Counted from the first letter of the stretch, positions 1 through 13,100 are shown. The stretch is DNA of 64,000 nt from Brachionus rotundiformis (GCA_016802295.1 JAESIW010000138.1:2652419-2716418), one strand, 5' to 3'. A program made the numbers and translations. Notes: a model not told the origin generated them from the sequence alone.

Positions 1-1
1 T

Positions 2-2236
2 CTTCAAACATGGGACAATTTTAGATGCGATTGCTCGCATACTGGATACGGTGGAGCTGTTTGCCATACCAGTGAGCATCCCTTGTCTTGTCTAGATTAC
101 AAAATGACGCGAATGCAGCAACGATATACATACGGCACTGATTTACACTTAACCATAGATGTAGACGGCTCAGGACCTATTGAACCGTTCATGGTAATGT
201 GTAAATTTGGTTCTCAAATGGAAAATATGAACGTGACCGAAGTGGAGCACTACAGTCAAGGAGAAATAGTTGTCAAAGGCTACAAAGCGCCTGGCTCTTA
301 TTCACAGGACATTGTTTACACAGCATCTAAAGTTCAGGTTAATGAGCTTGTCGAACGCTCCTATACATGTTCACAATATGTTAAAGTCAAGTGTAAAGGT
401 GCTAGGTTTTTAAATTTTCCAGGTCAACCATTCGGCTGGTGGGTCGGTCGGACCAATCAGCCAATGTACTATTGGGGTGGGAGTGAAGTTGGTATACCTA
501 AATGTAGATGTGGCGTAAATCAGGAATGCGATATCCCCGATGTTTATTGTAATTGTGACAGTGGTGATATGGAAAATGAAAGACAAGATGATGGCTTGCT
601 CAAAAATAAAGTCTATTTACCAGTATATAAAATTTTTTTGGGTGACACTGGTGATGTAAATGAGGACAGATACATGAAATACTCTATAGGTAGTTTGATA
701 TGTGAAGGAGATAGACTGTATGATAACACAGTCACATTTCGCAAGCAAGATGCTTTGTTACAAATAGAAGAAAATGAAAGTGTGAAAATGGCTGTGGATA
801 TTCGGTTCCAATTTAGAACCAGATCCAAGTCAGGTATTTTGCTCCAAAAGGTGGGCAATTTTTCTGGTGATTTAATAGAAGTTAAACTTTTAACACCACG
901 AGAGATTGCTTTCAGATATTCGGCAGGATCAGGTGTCGAAGTTATATCCATATCGACACCATTCGATTTAAATGACAATGAATGGCACACAGTTCAGCTT
1001 GAGAGGAATAGAAAAGAAGCTAGAATGAATGTTGATTCAATATCAGCCGGAAACCCCGAAGATTTATACGCTTATAGGCCATTTATATTCACATCTAATA
1101 TGACAATTGGAGCTTCGGTAAGCTATCGAGATGGTTTTGTTGGTTGCTTTAGAGGGCTTCAAGTTAATGGTAAAATAATTGATTTGGTTTATTTGGCCAG
1201 ACGAGCTGTGTATGGTGTCTCTGAGGGATGTGTGGGTAAATGTGCCAGTAATCCATGTCTTAACAATGGCACGTGTGTGGAACAGTATTCTTCATTTGAA
1301 TGCGATTGTACTTTTACTTCATTCAGAGGACCTATTTGTGGTACTGAAATTGGCACTATTTTAGAAGCAAGCAACATGATCAAGTACACGTTCCCAACTC
1401 AAGGTGTAACTGCCACCGAAGAAGAGGTCATTAGGGCCCAGTTTGCCACATACAACAAACAGGGTATAATAATGCAAATCTTATCTGATAAAAAAGATGA
1501 AAAGGGTCTGATTGATTATTTTACTTTGGAATTGAATAATAATGGTGGTGTTAGAGTTAGATTTAACTATGGTTTTGATAATTTTGAATTCAATCCGCCC
1601 TATGATTTGAGTAATGGACAAAATCATGAAGTCATTGTGGTAAGAACAAACCGTGGCCAGTCCATTTCCATTAAAGTAGATGAACACTTGGCATACTCAT
1701 TTAATTTTACGCGAGGCTCTTTTATTGATATGGTGTTCGATTCTCCACGATATTTGTATGTGGGCAGAAATGAGACCATGCGGCCAGATACGGGATTTAT
1801 TGGCTGCATAAGCAGACTTCAATTTAACAGAATTTTTCCTCTCAAATACACATTTTTAGAGGTTGCTGATCCTAATATAGAAGTTTTTGGACCAAAAATT
1901 AGAGAATGGCAGTGTGCTATAGATCCAGTAACATATGCACCAGAGCCGATCGAAATTCCGCCAGATAGAGACATAAAGATAATACAACTGCCTAATATGC
2001 ATGCACCTCCGCTGCAGGATTGGAGATATGCAACTCTACTTGGCGTTGGTCTTGCCGTCTTATTGGCAACAGCGTTTGGTTTTGTCATATTTTTCTATCA
2101 TAAATATGCATACAAAGGTTCCTATGTGACCAAAGAAGATAAAGGCGCTGTTCATGCATTGGATGCTGATGAAGCAATAACTAAAGGTGATCACAGACAT
2201 CCAAATATTACAGAAAAAAAAGAATGGTTTTTGTAA
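2..2236 (+). CDS. Caspr / neurexin IV-like cell adhesion protein, 3' part
   Basis: Single-pass membrane adhesion protein of the contactin-associated (Caspr/CNTNAP, neurexin IV) family, which organises septate or paranodal junctions. The frame is open from base 2, so the 5' part lies outside the window. In order: the end of an EGF repeat (CDC...C, about 38-65); a fibrinogen-like region with the family-typical segment WWVGRTNQPMYYWGG (about 437-480); a laminin G domain (about 775-1165); a second EGF repeat (CASNPCLNNGTC, about 1234-1340); another laminin G domain (about 1360-1815); one transmembrane helix (about 2031-2099); and a tail of about 46 residues. The juxtamembrane YKGSYVTKEDKG resembles the protein 4.1/Coracle-binding motif, and the end KKEWFL matches the (E)YFI/WFI-type terminus of the family. 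The whole 2.2 kb is one exon. The family call is firm. Whether it is strictly neurexin IV or another Caspr cannot be decided from the C-terminal part alone. Confidence 0.93.
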   Translation, partial: LQTWDNFRCDCSHTGYGGAVCHTSEHPLSCLDYKMTRMQQRYTYGTDLHLTIDVDGSGPIEPFMVMCKFGSQMENMNVTEVEHYSQGEIVVKGYKAPGSYSQDIVYTASKVQVNELVERSYTCSQYVKVKCKGARFLNFPGQPFGWWVGRTNQPMYYWGGSEVGIPKCRCGVNQECDIPDVYCNCDSGDMENERQDDGLLKNKVYLPVYKIFLGDTGDVNEDRYMKYSIGSLICEGDRLYDNTVTFRKQDALLQIEENESVKMAVDIRFQFRTRSKSGILLQKVGNFSGDLIEVKLLTPREIAFRYSAGSGVEVISISTPFDLNDNEWHTVQLERNRKEARMNVDSISAGNPEDLYAYRPFIFTSNMTIGASVSYRDGFVGCFRGLQVNGKIIDLVYLARRAVYGVSEGCVGKCASNPCLNNGTCVEQYSSFECDCTFTSFRGPICGTEIGTILEASNMIKYTFPTQGVTATEEEVIRAQFATYNKQGIIMQILSDKKDEKGLIDYFTLELNNNGGVRVRFNYGFDNFEFNPPYDLSNGQNHEVIVVRTNRGQSISIKVDEHLAYSFNFTRGSFIDMVFDSPRYLYVGRNETMRPDTGFIGCISRLQFNRIFPLKYTFLEVADPNIEVFGPKIREWQCAIDPVTYAPEPIEIPPDRDIKIIQLPNMHAPPLQDWRYATLLGVGLAVLLATAFGFVIFFYHKYAYKGSYVTKEDKGAVHALDADEAITKGDHRHPNITEKKEWFL

Positions 2237-3042
2237 ATTTACAAAAAAATTAATCAATTTTTTTCTTTGTATATGTTTTACTATACTCAAAGCATTCCAT
2301 TTTAAATTAGTGTTTTAAAAATATTAAGATCAATTATTTTGCTGAAAAGAAGATCTGAATTATTAAAAAAAAATTTTTCTTAAGTTAATTTTTTATCTAT
2401 TTTAAATAGAAATACGAAAAAACTAAATGAGAAACTCATTTAAATAATTCTATTTGTAGGTTAGAGTTTTTGAATCTATCGTGTAAATAGAGTGCTTGAG
2501 ATATGAACTTATTTCTAGATAATTTAATTTTTAATAAACTTTATTAAAATGCAATTTCTTTTTTTGTTTGCTAAATGAGTGATCAATCAATTTGGCGGTA
2601 CTGTGCCAAATACGATGTGAATAAGAACATATTGAATTTTTAAATTTATAAAAATGTTAAAACATAAATTTTAATTAGAAATTTAAAATGAGAAATCTAC
2701 TCAAGAAAGTTCGATATCAACTTGCGACAAAAAATTTTTTTAATTCAAATCAAATCTATTCGATTCACTGTAATCGACCTGTAAAGTGCTTGACCAAGCT
2801 TAACACTGACTCAAGAACAAGGAAAAAAATTCACACCGAATATTCAATAATAAGGTACTTTTGATTTAAAATATCATGAGCAGACCAAGATAGCACAATT
2901 ACCAATGTAATAAAATTTAAATACCCATATTTGCACACAACTATGGTTAAGGATTAATGGCACTAAAAGCTCATATATTAAAAAAAATTAACTTATAATT
3001 TAGACATTTCTAAAAATTATTTGCATTAGGAAATTTGCTGAA
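2237..3042. other. 3' UTR / intergenic
   Basis: AT-rich sequence downstream of the Caspr stop, probably 3' UTR followed by spacer. It has AATAAA-like hexamers around 2533. The only structured item seen is a perfect 7-bp hairpin at 2590-2611 (ATTTGGC, 8-base loop, GCCAAAT). No gene seen. Confidence 0.6.
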
Positions 3043-3409
3043 ATGGAAATGAAAGAATTAGATTTTTTGAACAAAAAATTTGAGACTCTGAACATAAAAA
3101 CATTAAATAATAATGAGAGATTATCTGTTGAAGAACAAAATCAGTCGTTTCCAAATGAAGAACAATTTTTAAAAAATGAATGGATGAATTTTATGAAATC
3201 TAAACAACAAGACCAAATGCATCAGTTAGAACGTGCTCTCCAATCTCAGCATGAAGCACTTGAGGAACTCAAAAAAGACAATTTAGTATTATATAACGCT
3301 GCTATACAGGTTTTTTTACTCTTAATTTCTGACTTTCTTTAAAGTAAAATTTATTTTTATTTAGTTGGATAAAAAGTTGATCCCGTATGTTCGAAGAAAT
3401 CATAAATAA
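3043..3409 (+). CDS. truncated mL40 (MRPL40) paralogue, possible pseudogene
   Basis: Two exons (3043-3309 and 3365-3409) would encode 103 residues. The second half copies the C-terminal half of the complete mL40 gene at 4365-5390. EEQFLKNEW, ERALQSQHEALEELKKDN and LDKKLIPYVR correspond to EEYFLKKEW, EGALKSQQEALRELKKDN and LDTKLIPYMR there. The intron sits at the identical codon boundary (after AIQ) in both. The copy lacks the N-terminal part (mitochondrial leader and the KKRIDP region) and stops shortly after LIPYVRRNHK, losing the conserved NYxPPEG C-terminus. The first 40 or so residues are unrelated and rich in Asn, Lys and Glu. No internal stop is seen, so it could be a decaying duplicate or a newly truncated protein. 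The start at 3043 is simply the first ATG of the open frame. Confidence 0.6.
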
Positions 3410-4364
3410 AGAACAGTTTATAAGTAAACAAGTGAACCGAGTGAAATTGTTGACTCAATTTTGAGTTTGTAGATAGATATTTTGTAGATAAACATTTTTA
3501 ACTTATTAGTTCAATTATTAACAAAACTATTAACCATATTTAAGTTTTTGTGCAAATATTATTTTTAAATAAATTTTTATTTAATTAATTTTTTTTTATT
3601 CCGATGAATAAGTTTTTAAATTTTAAAAATAATTATACCGAAATATTATTTGATAATAATCTTAATAAATAAATAAAAACAATATATTGAAAAATTATTC
3701 TTGTATTAAACTTAAACATCGTAATAGAAATTATCAAAAACAGAAAATTAAATATTTTTCAAAAAGTTGAATTTTATTTTAAATTTGTAAAAACAAAAAA
3801 AATATTCAAACAAGAATATATAATCGTTTAAAAATATTTATATAACAACAATAATAATACAAAAGACATAAAATTAAAAATCTTGATAGTTTAAATTTTC
3901 CTCAAAAATATTTTTTTAATCCCACTCATATTATATAAATATATAGCTTTTTAAATTTTTTTTTATTGAATTATTATTGAATTTTTTAATTCTAATTGGA
4001 ATTTTCAATTATCTCTCTATTTGAAAAACATATATCAAATGATAACATTTAATAAGAGCTTTTATAATTATAAAGGTTATTTTGTTTGAAAAAGTTTATA
4101 AATTTAGGCTTATTAACCATTTTGTTAGGTTAGTTTTTAAGACAAATATAAAAGCGATAACAATTTAAATTTTAAAATTCTTCTTATAGTTTTACTGAAG
4201 TTTTCATTTACAAAATTTATTAATTCTTAACGAAATAAATTTACATAACATTTTGACTTTTTTTTAATATTAAAAGCATATTCAGAAAGAAAGCTGACCT
4301 ATTTTTGATTGCTCAGATCTAGTCTTTTTAATTTAAAGAATTAAATTTTAATTAAATATTAAAT
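3410..4364. other. intergenic spacer
   Basis: Very AT-rich spacer between the truncated and the complete mL40 copies, with many homopolymer A and T runs. I see no remnant of the missing mL40 5' exons here, and no other feature. Confidence 0.6.
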
Positions 4365-5390
4365 ATGAGCAATTTTTTGCGAAAAATGATTGTTCGACCT
4401 GGAGCATTTTTAAAAACTGCATATAATTTATCTTTTAATAATTCAATACATACAACTACAGTGAGTTTGCTAAAGCTTTTTCCACCACTGGAAGCGGAAC
4501 CAACTAAGGCCAAAAAGAGAATTGATCCAGCCATACTTGCACTAAGGTAAGTTTTAACTATAACTATTCAAAAAAATCTAATATTTTTTAGAGAAAACCG
4601 TAAGAGAAAGAGACTCGAAAGAGAAATCAGAAAGTTAGAAAGATTTGGTCGAAAACTTAAACCAATTGATGAACTCGAGCCAGACCGTGTTGTTCTCAAA
4701 GAAGCAAAGTAATTTTTAATTTAAATTGCTATAAATTATCACTTCTAAAATAATTGGTTTAATTATTTTTTAATCAGAAAAATTTCTAAAAAATCTCGGG
4801 ATAAAATTTTTTGTAAATTTTACCTTTTTTATGTATAAAATTACAATAAATATTTAAGCTAAAACTCAGGACACTTAATATACCTGAACGTTTTTCGAAT
4901 ATATTTTAACCAAAGGCATATTTTTATTTTTTTCAATTTCAAAAGAAGATTTTAGAATTTCGAGATATTTTAAAATTTTATATAGATCTAGGTATAATTT
5001 TTTTAATTTCAGCATTAGAAAACGTACGGTACCAGAGCGCTCCAAGTCAGAGGTTGATGAAGAATATTTTTTGAAAAAAGAATGGGCTAGTTACATTAAC
5101 CAACAGCATAGGTATCAAATGGAACAGCTAGAAGGAGCCTTAAAATCTCAACAAGAAGCTTTAAGAGAACTGAAAAAAGATAATATAACATTATTTAATT
5201 CAGCAATACAAGTATTTATTATAAATTTGTTTATTTAACAATTATTATGAAATAATTTGTATTTTTTAAGCTTGATACTAAGTTGATACCATACATGAGA
5301 GATGGACCGGTACAAACTCCATCTAAAAGCAATTACGAACCTCCTGAAGGCGATTACTACGACACCACTTATTTGTATGATAGAAGATAG
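4365..5390 (+). CDS. MRPL40: mitochondrial large ribosomal subunit protein mL40
   Basis: Component of the mitochondrial large ribosomal subunit. Four exons: 4365-4546, 4592-4708, 5013-5211 and 5271-5390. The phases join cleanly to give 205 residues, almost the length of human mL40. Diagnostic segments are LLKLFPPLEAEP and AKKRIDP near the N-terminus, IRKLERFGRKLKPIDELEP in the middle, the basic-acidic helix LEGALKSQQEALRELKKDN, and the C-terminus KLIPYM...NYEPPEGDYYD. The N-terminal 30 residues are basic and hydroxylated, as expected for a mitochondrial leader. Introns 1 and 3 are short; intron 2 (4709-5012) is longer and T-rich. The gene converges on the PRKX kinase, with about 240 bp between the stops. 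A truncated duplicate lies 1 kb upstream. Confidence 0.93.
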
Positions 5391-5627
5391 TTATTTTAGT
5401 TCAAATATCCGCCTATTAAAATTTTGATTTTAAAAATAAATTTTAAAAATAACTTTGTTTCTAATTTATTCAAAAAATATTTATTGTAAAAATAAAAATT
5501 TCACATTAATCAAAGAAATAAAAAAATTTTTTTTGTGCTATTTAGAATTAAACAATTTAAATGGACTAAGAAACTAAATTCTATTTCCTTTAAAATCACC
5601 TTGTTTATATTTACATAAAAAAAATTC

Positions 5628-7174
5628 CTAAAAATCTTGAAAAGGCTCGAGATTTTTTGGAGAAACATCTTGGGCATCTTTCCAGTTTTCTTCATCATAT
5701 CGATCAAATCGGCTTGTGTCACCATCATGGCTTACTCTCGGAATAATAGGTGGCGCTAGTTTTTTATAAGGAACACCTTCCCAGTCTATATTCCGAAACC
5801 ATTTATGATTTTTGATGTCTTCAACGCCATTTTTCATCGTTCCCAGACGCTTTGTTCTGTCACTAACTAACAATTTTTTAATTAAATCTTTGGCAACAAG
5901 ATCAATAAATTTAGGCCATTCAATTTTGCCAGACAAAATTTTTTGGTAAATTTGAAATGGCATTTCGTCATAAAATGGTGGGTATCCCGCTAGCATTTCA
6001 AAAATAAGGATTCCCAAAGCCCACCAGTCAACAGCCTTGTGGTGACCTTTTCCTTGAATTATTTCCGGTGCCAGGTACTCAGGTGTTCCACACAAGGTCC
6101 ATGTTCTAAAATTTTAGATTAAGATATATTGTTAGTCATCTTTTTTTATTCTTTAATTTTCTATAACACTCACCTATCGTACACCTTTTTGGCAAAACCA
6201 AAATCACATATTCTAATATGACCATCTCGGTCCAACAACAAATTTTCAGGTTTTAAATCTCTTTTGTTTAATTTTAGATTATGAATAAAATATATTTTAT
6301 TTTATTTTTACCTGTAAATAATAGATAAAGAATGCAAATACTCAAGAGCACAAACTATTTCAGCTGCGTAAAAATTGGCAGTATCATTTGAGAATTTTAT
6401 ACAATTGCGTAAATAGGTAAATAATTCTCCACCGCATACAAATTCGCATAGCATATACAAAAATTTCTCATTGTGATACGTCCAATATCTAAATTAAATT
6501 AATTTAAAAAAATTAAAAAATTACATTTGATTTAAATTTAATTATATAATTACAGCTTAATTATGAATGGATGATTAACTAAATTAAGAATTTCCTTTTC
6601 ATTTTTAACATGATCAGTTTGCTTAAGTCGTAAGACTTCGGCAATTGACATTACTTTTAGAGCAAAGTATTCTTTTTTCTCCTTGTGTTTTACTTAAATT
6701 TAAATTTTTTAAAATTTTAAAAATCTAACATTTGGTAAAATGTTTACCACAAATAACTCTTCCAAAAGTTCCAGTTCCCACAGTGGTCTTGAATTCCAAT
6801 TTTTCAAGCACATTTGGATCATTCTTGCTTTCGTATTCAACAGGAGGAGGTGAGTCTGATAGGGTGAAATTATTAAGTGATGATGCGCAGTCAAGAACTG
6901 CTAGTGCAGCGCCAGTTGAGTTATTTGCTGAAGAGTTTGCATAAAATGTATGTGTTCCATTGTTGTATTGAGTTTGGTAAACACTCGGATGGGGAGCTAA
7001 TTTGCTCGAAGATGAACTCTTCAATGATTCACCTAGATTATATGAGAACACTTGGCTGTTGTCGTAATTGGAGAGATTGGAACTCATTGCCGATGTACTT
7101 ACTGTTGATTTTAATAATGGCTTTTTGACATACTTGAGCGGCGATGGATCTTTGACCGAGGCTGTTTTCGACAT
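5628..7174 (-). CDS. PRKX: PRKX / Pka-C3-type AGC protein kinase, apparent frameshift
   Basis: cAMP-dependent-type Ser/Thr kinase of the PRKX (Drosophila Pka-C3) branch. Exons on the minus strand: 7174-6748, 6692-6554, 6488-6312, 6261-6174 and 6105-5628. A Ser/Asn-rich N-terminal extension of about 130 residues precedes the glycine loop GTGTFGRV (residues 133-140). Then come the ATP lysine in FALKVM (K155), YRDLKPEN (catalytic D249), [21 protein letters not shown], and the AGC C-tail ending [24 protein letters not shown] and [12 protein letters not shown] are closer to PRKX than to PKA-alpha. Exon 4 is one base too long. A run of four A on the plus strand (6240-6243) shifts the frame right after DLKPEN; removing one base restores NLLLDRDGH and all downstream phases (435 residues). 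All other splice phases agree. This is more likely a sequencing or assembly error than a true pseudogene. Confidence 0.9.
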
Positions 7175-10100
7175 TTCGGCTTAGTGGCGTTAAGATATTA
7201 AATTTAGAAATTTAATTTTTTATTCAATTTTTCTCCAGACAGTTAATTAAAAATTCATTTTTCCGAATCAAAAATCTAAATAGAAAAATAAAATTAATTT
7301 TTAAGAAAAAAATTCTTCAGAACAAAATATAAATGTAGATCACCAGAGGAAAACTTTGGATCACTTTATATTTAAGCACTTGATCATGTTCAGTAAATCT
7401 TTTTTTAGTTGCTGTACCTTTTTTGCTATTTGAAAAAAAATATTCGGTTTTTTGTTGCTGTGAAAATTGTTATTAATTTGCCGCTAGCAAGTAGACTAAA
7501 TCTTAAAAATTAAGTTAGCAAAGCAAATTTCTTATTCAATAGACATTCTAAAATTAATTTTTTTTCGAAATGAAATTAAAATCCAATTTTTAATTTTACT
7601 GATATTTCTTCCTCCAAAATCAATTTTTAAAAAATGTAATTTCGTGAAAAATTTCTATTTTAATACACGAAATTAAATATGACACGAAAAATTATCTTAT
7701 TTTCTAAATATTTAGGTTTTTATTTTTATAATTTCAATCAATTGGTGTGATGATTTAATTCTATTTCAAATAAAAATTTCAAACTAAAGAGAAAATTTAT
7801 TTAAACCAATAATAGATAATTGTAAGACTTCCTAAATAAACCAGCCTCAATCAGTATTTCTCTTAATTCAAAGATTAAAATTAAAAAAAATTAGATTGAA
7901 TGCTTGATGTTTGCTTTTTAACTGATTAGCTCTATGCCTTAAAAATATAAGAAACCTTACATTTATTTAAATTAAAAAATAAAATGACTTCGATTTTTTT
8001 CAATAAAAAATTGATTTAAATAAAATAATTTCAAATGATTATAAAATGAAAAATGATTTGAAAATAGCCCTGTGAAGCTTTCGTCACAGAAAACATGCAC
8101 TTTTTATAATTATTAATTCAAAATAATTTCGAAATTATTTAATTTGTTTATTTAAAACTTTTCTTAGAAATTTCTCTCATAATTTTGGTTCATTGTGCTT
8201 AAAGTTGTTTTCGTAATTAGTGACTACATTTAATGAATATATAGATGATTAATTATTAATATAATGTCTTCAATAATCTGATAAACAGTAAATAAAAACT
8301 TCAAATGAACAACTTATGTACCAATATTAAATTTTTATTTTTAAATTTTATTCTTTCTAAATGTAGATGACAAACTTTTCTATTTTTTGTTCAATTTCTT
8401 ACCAGATAAATTTTGTTAAATAATATGGTTTAAACAAAATTGAAAGCCCTTCGGACGAACTTTGGGAATTTCCCTTTAATGTGTGTCTAATAAAATAGAT
8501 AAAATATAATTGTTTTAATTGAAAACCTATTAATTTTAATTAATATTTCACTTCAAATGCAATAATCTATTCTAGAAAAGACTAGTTGAATTTTTTTAAT
8601 TATTTCTATTCCAAGTAAATTTTAATTTATATGTAATTTAAATGTCCTAAAGGTGCTTAAACCAGTGCCAAATTTAGAGTAGATTCACAATAACTAAATC
8701 AAGTTCTATTTAGTTTGGAAAATTAAATCCGATTATATATTAGCTTCGGGACCATTATCTTTTTTAAAGAAAATTATATATTCCAACATTTAAATAATAA
8801 AAAATAGAAATCGTTTGATTTATTGCTTGAGGCAATCACATATTATAAATCTTTAATTGTTTTTATTAAATTTATGTCTAAAGAAATATAATTAAATAAA
8901 AAAATACTAATGTTTGAAAACATTGAATTTAAATAAAATTATGAAATGCTTACATTTTAGTAATTAAGTCGTGTAAATAAATTTAGCATAGTGATTGCAT
9001 GGTAGACACATTATATTATCAGAAATAAAATTATGAAATATACTTTTATTCCTTAGATTAAACAAGCTTAAAGCATCCAATTATCTAGTCATTTTTTTCC
9101 AAGTTTTAAAATTTTTATTTTTAACTCTCATGCTTAAATTAACTTTAAAAACAATACACACTTTTTTTTTCAACTCATTTAGTAAAAATAAAAATAAATA
9201 AAAAATAAATTTTTAACTTTATTCATTTATTTTGTCTTTAATTAGATTAACGACAATAGAATCGATTAAATACTATTTTTAAATATAATTCAAGTGAATT
9301 TGGAATAGATTTTTATGATTTAGACACTCTGAGATTTTAAACATTAACAAATTTGATAGCTTTATTGCATTAAATTAAAAGTTTATTAACATTATTAAAA
9401 GCTTAGAAGTGCTTCAATATTTCCAGCATGGAAACGAGTTTATTTTTAGCTTTAATATAAGCAAAATTTCGGCTCGACATAAAGGCGTCTAGAATTTTTA
9501 CAATATTTGATTAAGAACTAATCGAATTTTTTAACAAAAAGACTACTTGTAAGTGTATTTATATAATAATCAAAAAATAATCAATTTCTATCGCTTACGT
9601 TTGTTTATATCCCTCATAATAAAATAAAATAATTTAAAATTCAAATAGACAAATGCTACCTTGATCTCATTATTTTTAAACTAATATTTCAGTAAGTAGT
9701 TTAATTTATAAGAAAAATTATTTTTCTTTAATAAGTTTTTAGTGATTGTTAATAAGCATCTGGTAAATGTATTGCCATAAAATGGTAGTGCAAGTACCAG
9801 TACCAGACTAGGATGTAGATGTTTACTTAAACATATTTATTTTACGTAATTTAATTAAGATGGAAAAATCTAATGAAACCAGAGCTCTTAAGCTTATTGA
9901 TTTGACAATTTTTTGAACTTAATTAAAATTTTGAAAAATTAAAATAATTAAAAAAATTAAATTAAACATAAAGCCTAGATCCTCTTTATCATTGTTCAAT
10001 TATTGCTGGTATACGGTGTCAATTTCGAAAACTGTCATTAGCTTAATCAATAGTTCATAGTCTTAAATATAAAAAAAAATCTGACAATTGATAAAATTTC

Positions 10101-13100
10101 CATTATAAAATTAAATTAAAACGCAGTTGCATTATTTGAAAAAAGCCGGAAGTGAAACATTTTTGTATCATCAACATAGTTCTTACAATAAATCAATGAT
10201 TGCTGATTAACTGAGAAATGCTATCAAGCCGTGTTAATACATTATGCTTTTGATTAAGAAAATAAAGTTTCGTGTTTGAGCTTTGCCAGAAAAGTGATTG
10301 AAAAAAATTACGTATTTTAATTTTTTCCAGCCTAAAGCAAATATTAAACTTTAAAAATATTAAGATTTTTTTAAAATTAAAATTATCGATTTTTAAAAAT
10401 AATAATAGACAAAAATAAATTCAACGAATTTGTCCTGTTCGAACTGTATCTTTTTGATTTAAATTTAATTTTAACTTAATTATTCTTAAATTTAAAAATC
10501 GTACAGCAATTGAAATAAACTCACTGATTAATTAAGACAAGAGTATACTAGACTATATTCATGGAATTTTTTGCATAATTTTGTTTTTTATTTTAGAATA
10601 AAAGTAAATTACTTATAATTCATCTGAATTAATCATTAGATGCTTTAAAATGTGTTTCTTAATTTTTTTGAATTCCAATCGGAATCAAACAGAGGAATTA
10701 ATATATAAAACTTTAAATATAATAAATCTTTAGAGATCAAAATTTATCTGTGTTAAATATATAAAGAATATTCATTTAAATTAATTTATTCGAAATACCA
10801 TAAACTAATTCAGTAAAGGCGGCTTAGAACTATTGAAACAAATGCGTCATCGATTGCGCAAAAAGTTTTATCTAAACCCTATATCTAAATTTTATAATAG
10901 ATGACTTTAATTATTTTACTAATTATAAATCTAAAAATTATATAAAAAAAAATAATATTATCTGTATAAGCTTTAGAAAATTGACTTATCAATAAATTAA
11001 TTTTTTAAAGTGAATTAGTGACTGAATTCAATGACAAAATTGATAAATTTAGAATTTAACCTTATTATCTAGGGATTATGCTGCCAAAATTAAAAAAATT
11101 ACCTTTTAAACCAAATGAATAAGAAAAGGGAAAATGGTATTTACTGGGATGATTTACATAATGCTGATTTATTTTCAATTTAAGCTTTCTTGTCTCTTGT
11201 CAATTTTCAGGAAATCTTTTAAAAAAATACTCTTTGATTGATTAATTTCTGAATGATTAATTAAAAAAATGTGATGCCAATTCAATTTTAATAATGATAT
11301 GAACAGTCATTATTTTTTATAAAATGAATCATATTTCTTTTCAGCTTAGATATCCATTAGTTTCTAAATAAAATTTTAGAGCTTTTCTTAGATGAAAATA
11401 ATTGTATAAACAGCCAAAAAAAAATTCTAAAATCTCAGAACAAAACAATTTTTTAATTGCAAATTATTTTTGGTTATAAATTAATAAACTAAAAATGACG
11501 CATTGTTAGCTTAAAAATTGATAATGGTTTATGGTAAATTGATATTAGAGCTCTTTTGTTTAATCATGAGAAAATTAGATTTAATTTAAAAATCTATTTA
11601 TTGAAAAATATGAGAAATCGATTTGAGGAATAATTTTTTTATCTGGAGAATTGTATTTTTAATTTTTTATTCAAACTAATTTACTTAGTTATAATTTTTA
11701 AATGTTTTTATTTATTTAAACGCTCAAATGAAAAAGTTAATATTCTAAATTAAGGAAATACATAAAATTTGTGAATAATTTTAACTTAATTTTTTCCTAT
11801 GACAATTTCATTTTAGCTAAAAATATATATAAGCTATTTTTAAAAGATAATATACTCATAGTTAATTATGACATGTCTGGATTTTGTTTTAAATTTTATG
11901 AGTTTGTATGGTAAAAATTTAAATAGAATCTTAATAGGAATACTAATTGTTCAACAGTTTAAATATTATTACATTAAATGTTCGATTTAGACACGATAAC
12001 CGAATAAATCATTCTTGTAAGTGATTTTTAAATATATTTGTTATTTCTTTAGCTAAAAATGAATTTATGGAAAATTATGTAGGCTCTTATTAGACATCAG
12101 TTTTTAGCCATATTTCTAAAATCCGGTTTAAGCGGAAATTATTAACCAAATGTCATGTTATTATTTAATCGAATGAATTAAAAAATTTAAATTATCTGTA
12201 TTTTAATTACTTGGCTTATTATTGAGCAATCTTTTAGCTTGTATAAGGTCTGTTTATTTTCATTCTATGGTATTAACCTAACTGGCTAAAATTGTATCTT
12301 ATTTATCTATTGTATAGAATCTATTTCATTATTTGAATGCTGAATTTGACCTCCTTTTTTTTATTTATTGGAATAAAATAATTCAAAAATCTTGAATGAT
12401 TTAAACAAACGTTTTAAAGACAAGCTATTTAGCACACAGCCTCCGTTTGCCTAATCTTTATATAATCCAACTCTTGTCTTAACCCGATGCATAATAGTGT
12501 AAAACCTAAACAATTAAATAAAGAAAATAAAAATTTATTTTATGAATATCAAAAGTATATAATCAAAACCAACAATTATTCTAAAATATGAATTGTTGAG
12601 ATTCATAGAAAAAAAATGATAAATTCACGCTTTATTTCAAAATTGTTTTAATCAGGAGCAAATCTTGCTGAGTGCTGCTTGTTTATTCTCAGAGTATATT
12701 TTAAAAATAGATTTTTACGGATTCTGAATTCCAAAAAAAATCATTTACCAAGCTATTTTTTATAGATAGACTTCCATTCAAAAAAATTTTCAATCATAAT
12801 ACTTAAAGCTCTGATAAGAACCTACGCTTGATAATTTTAAAATTAATTATCCACTTTAATGCATTTAATTTAATTCTAAATTTGAATTTATCACTTATAA
12901 AAGTACATGTCTAAATTATTAAAATTAATACAAATTGCTTACTTTAAAAATTTCTTTCCAATCTATTTGGCAACAACTAAATGCTTGAATAAATACCTCG
13001 GTATATAAATGCGAAAACAGTAATTTATAAGATCAAGTTAAAACTTTTTATCTATAATATATAAAAATTCTATATGCAAAGATATTGAAAAAAGTAAATA

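Noticed and set aside
613..990. Minus-strand open frame inside the Caspr gene
   Set aside because: It is the antisense shadow of a strongly conserved laminin G exon and encodes no recognisable protein.
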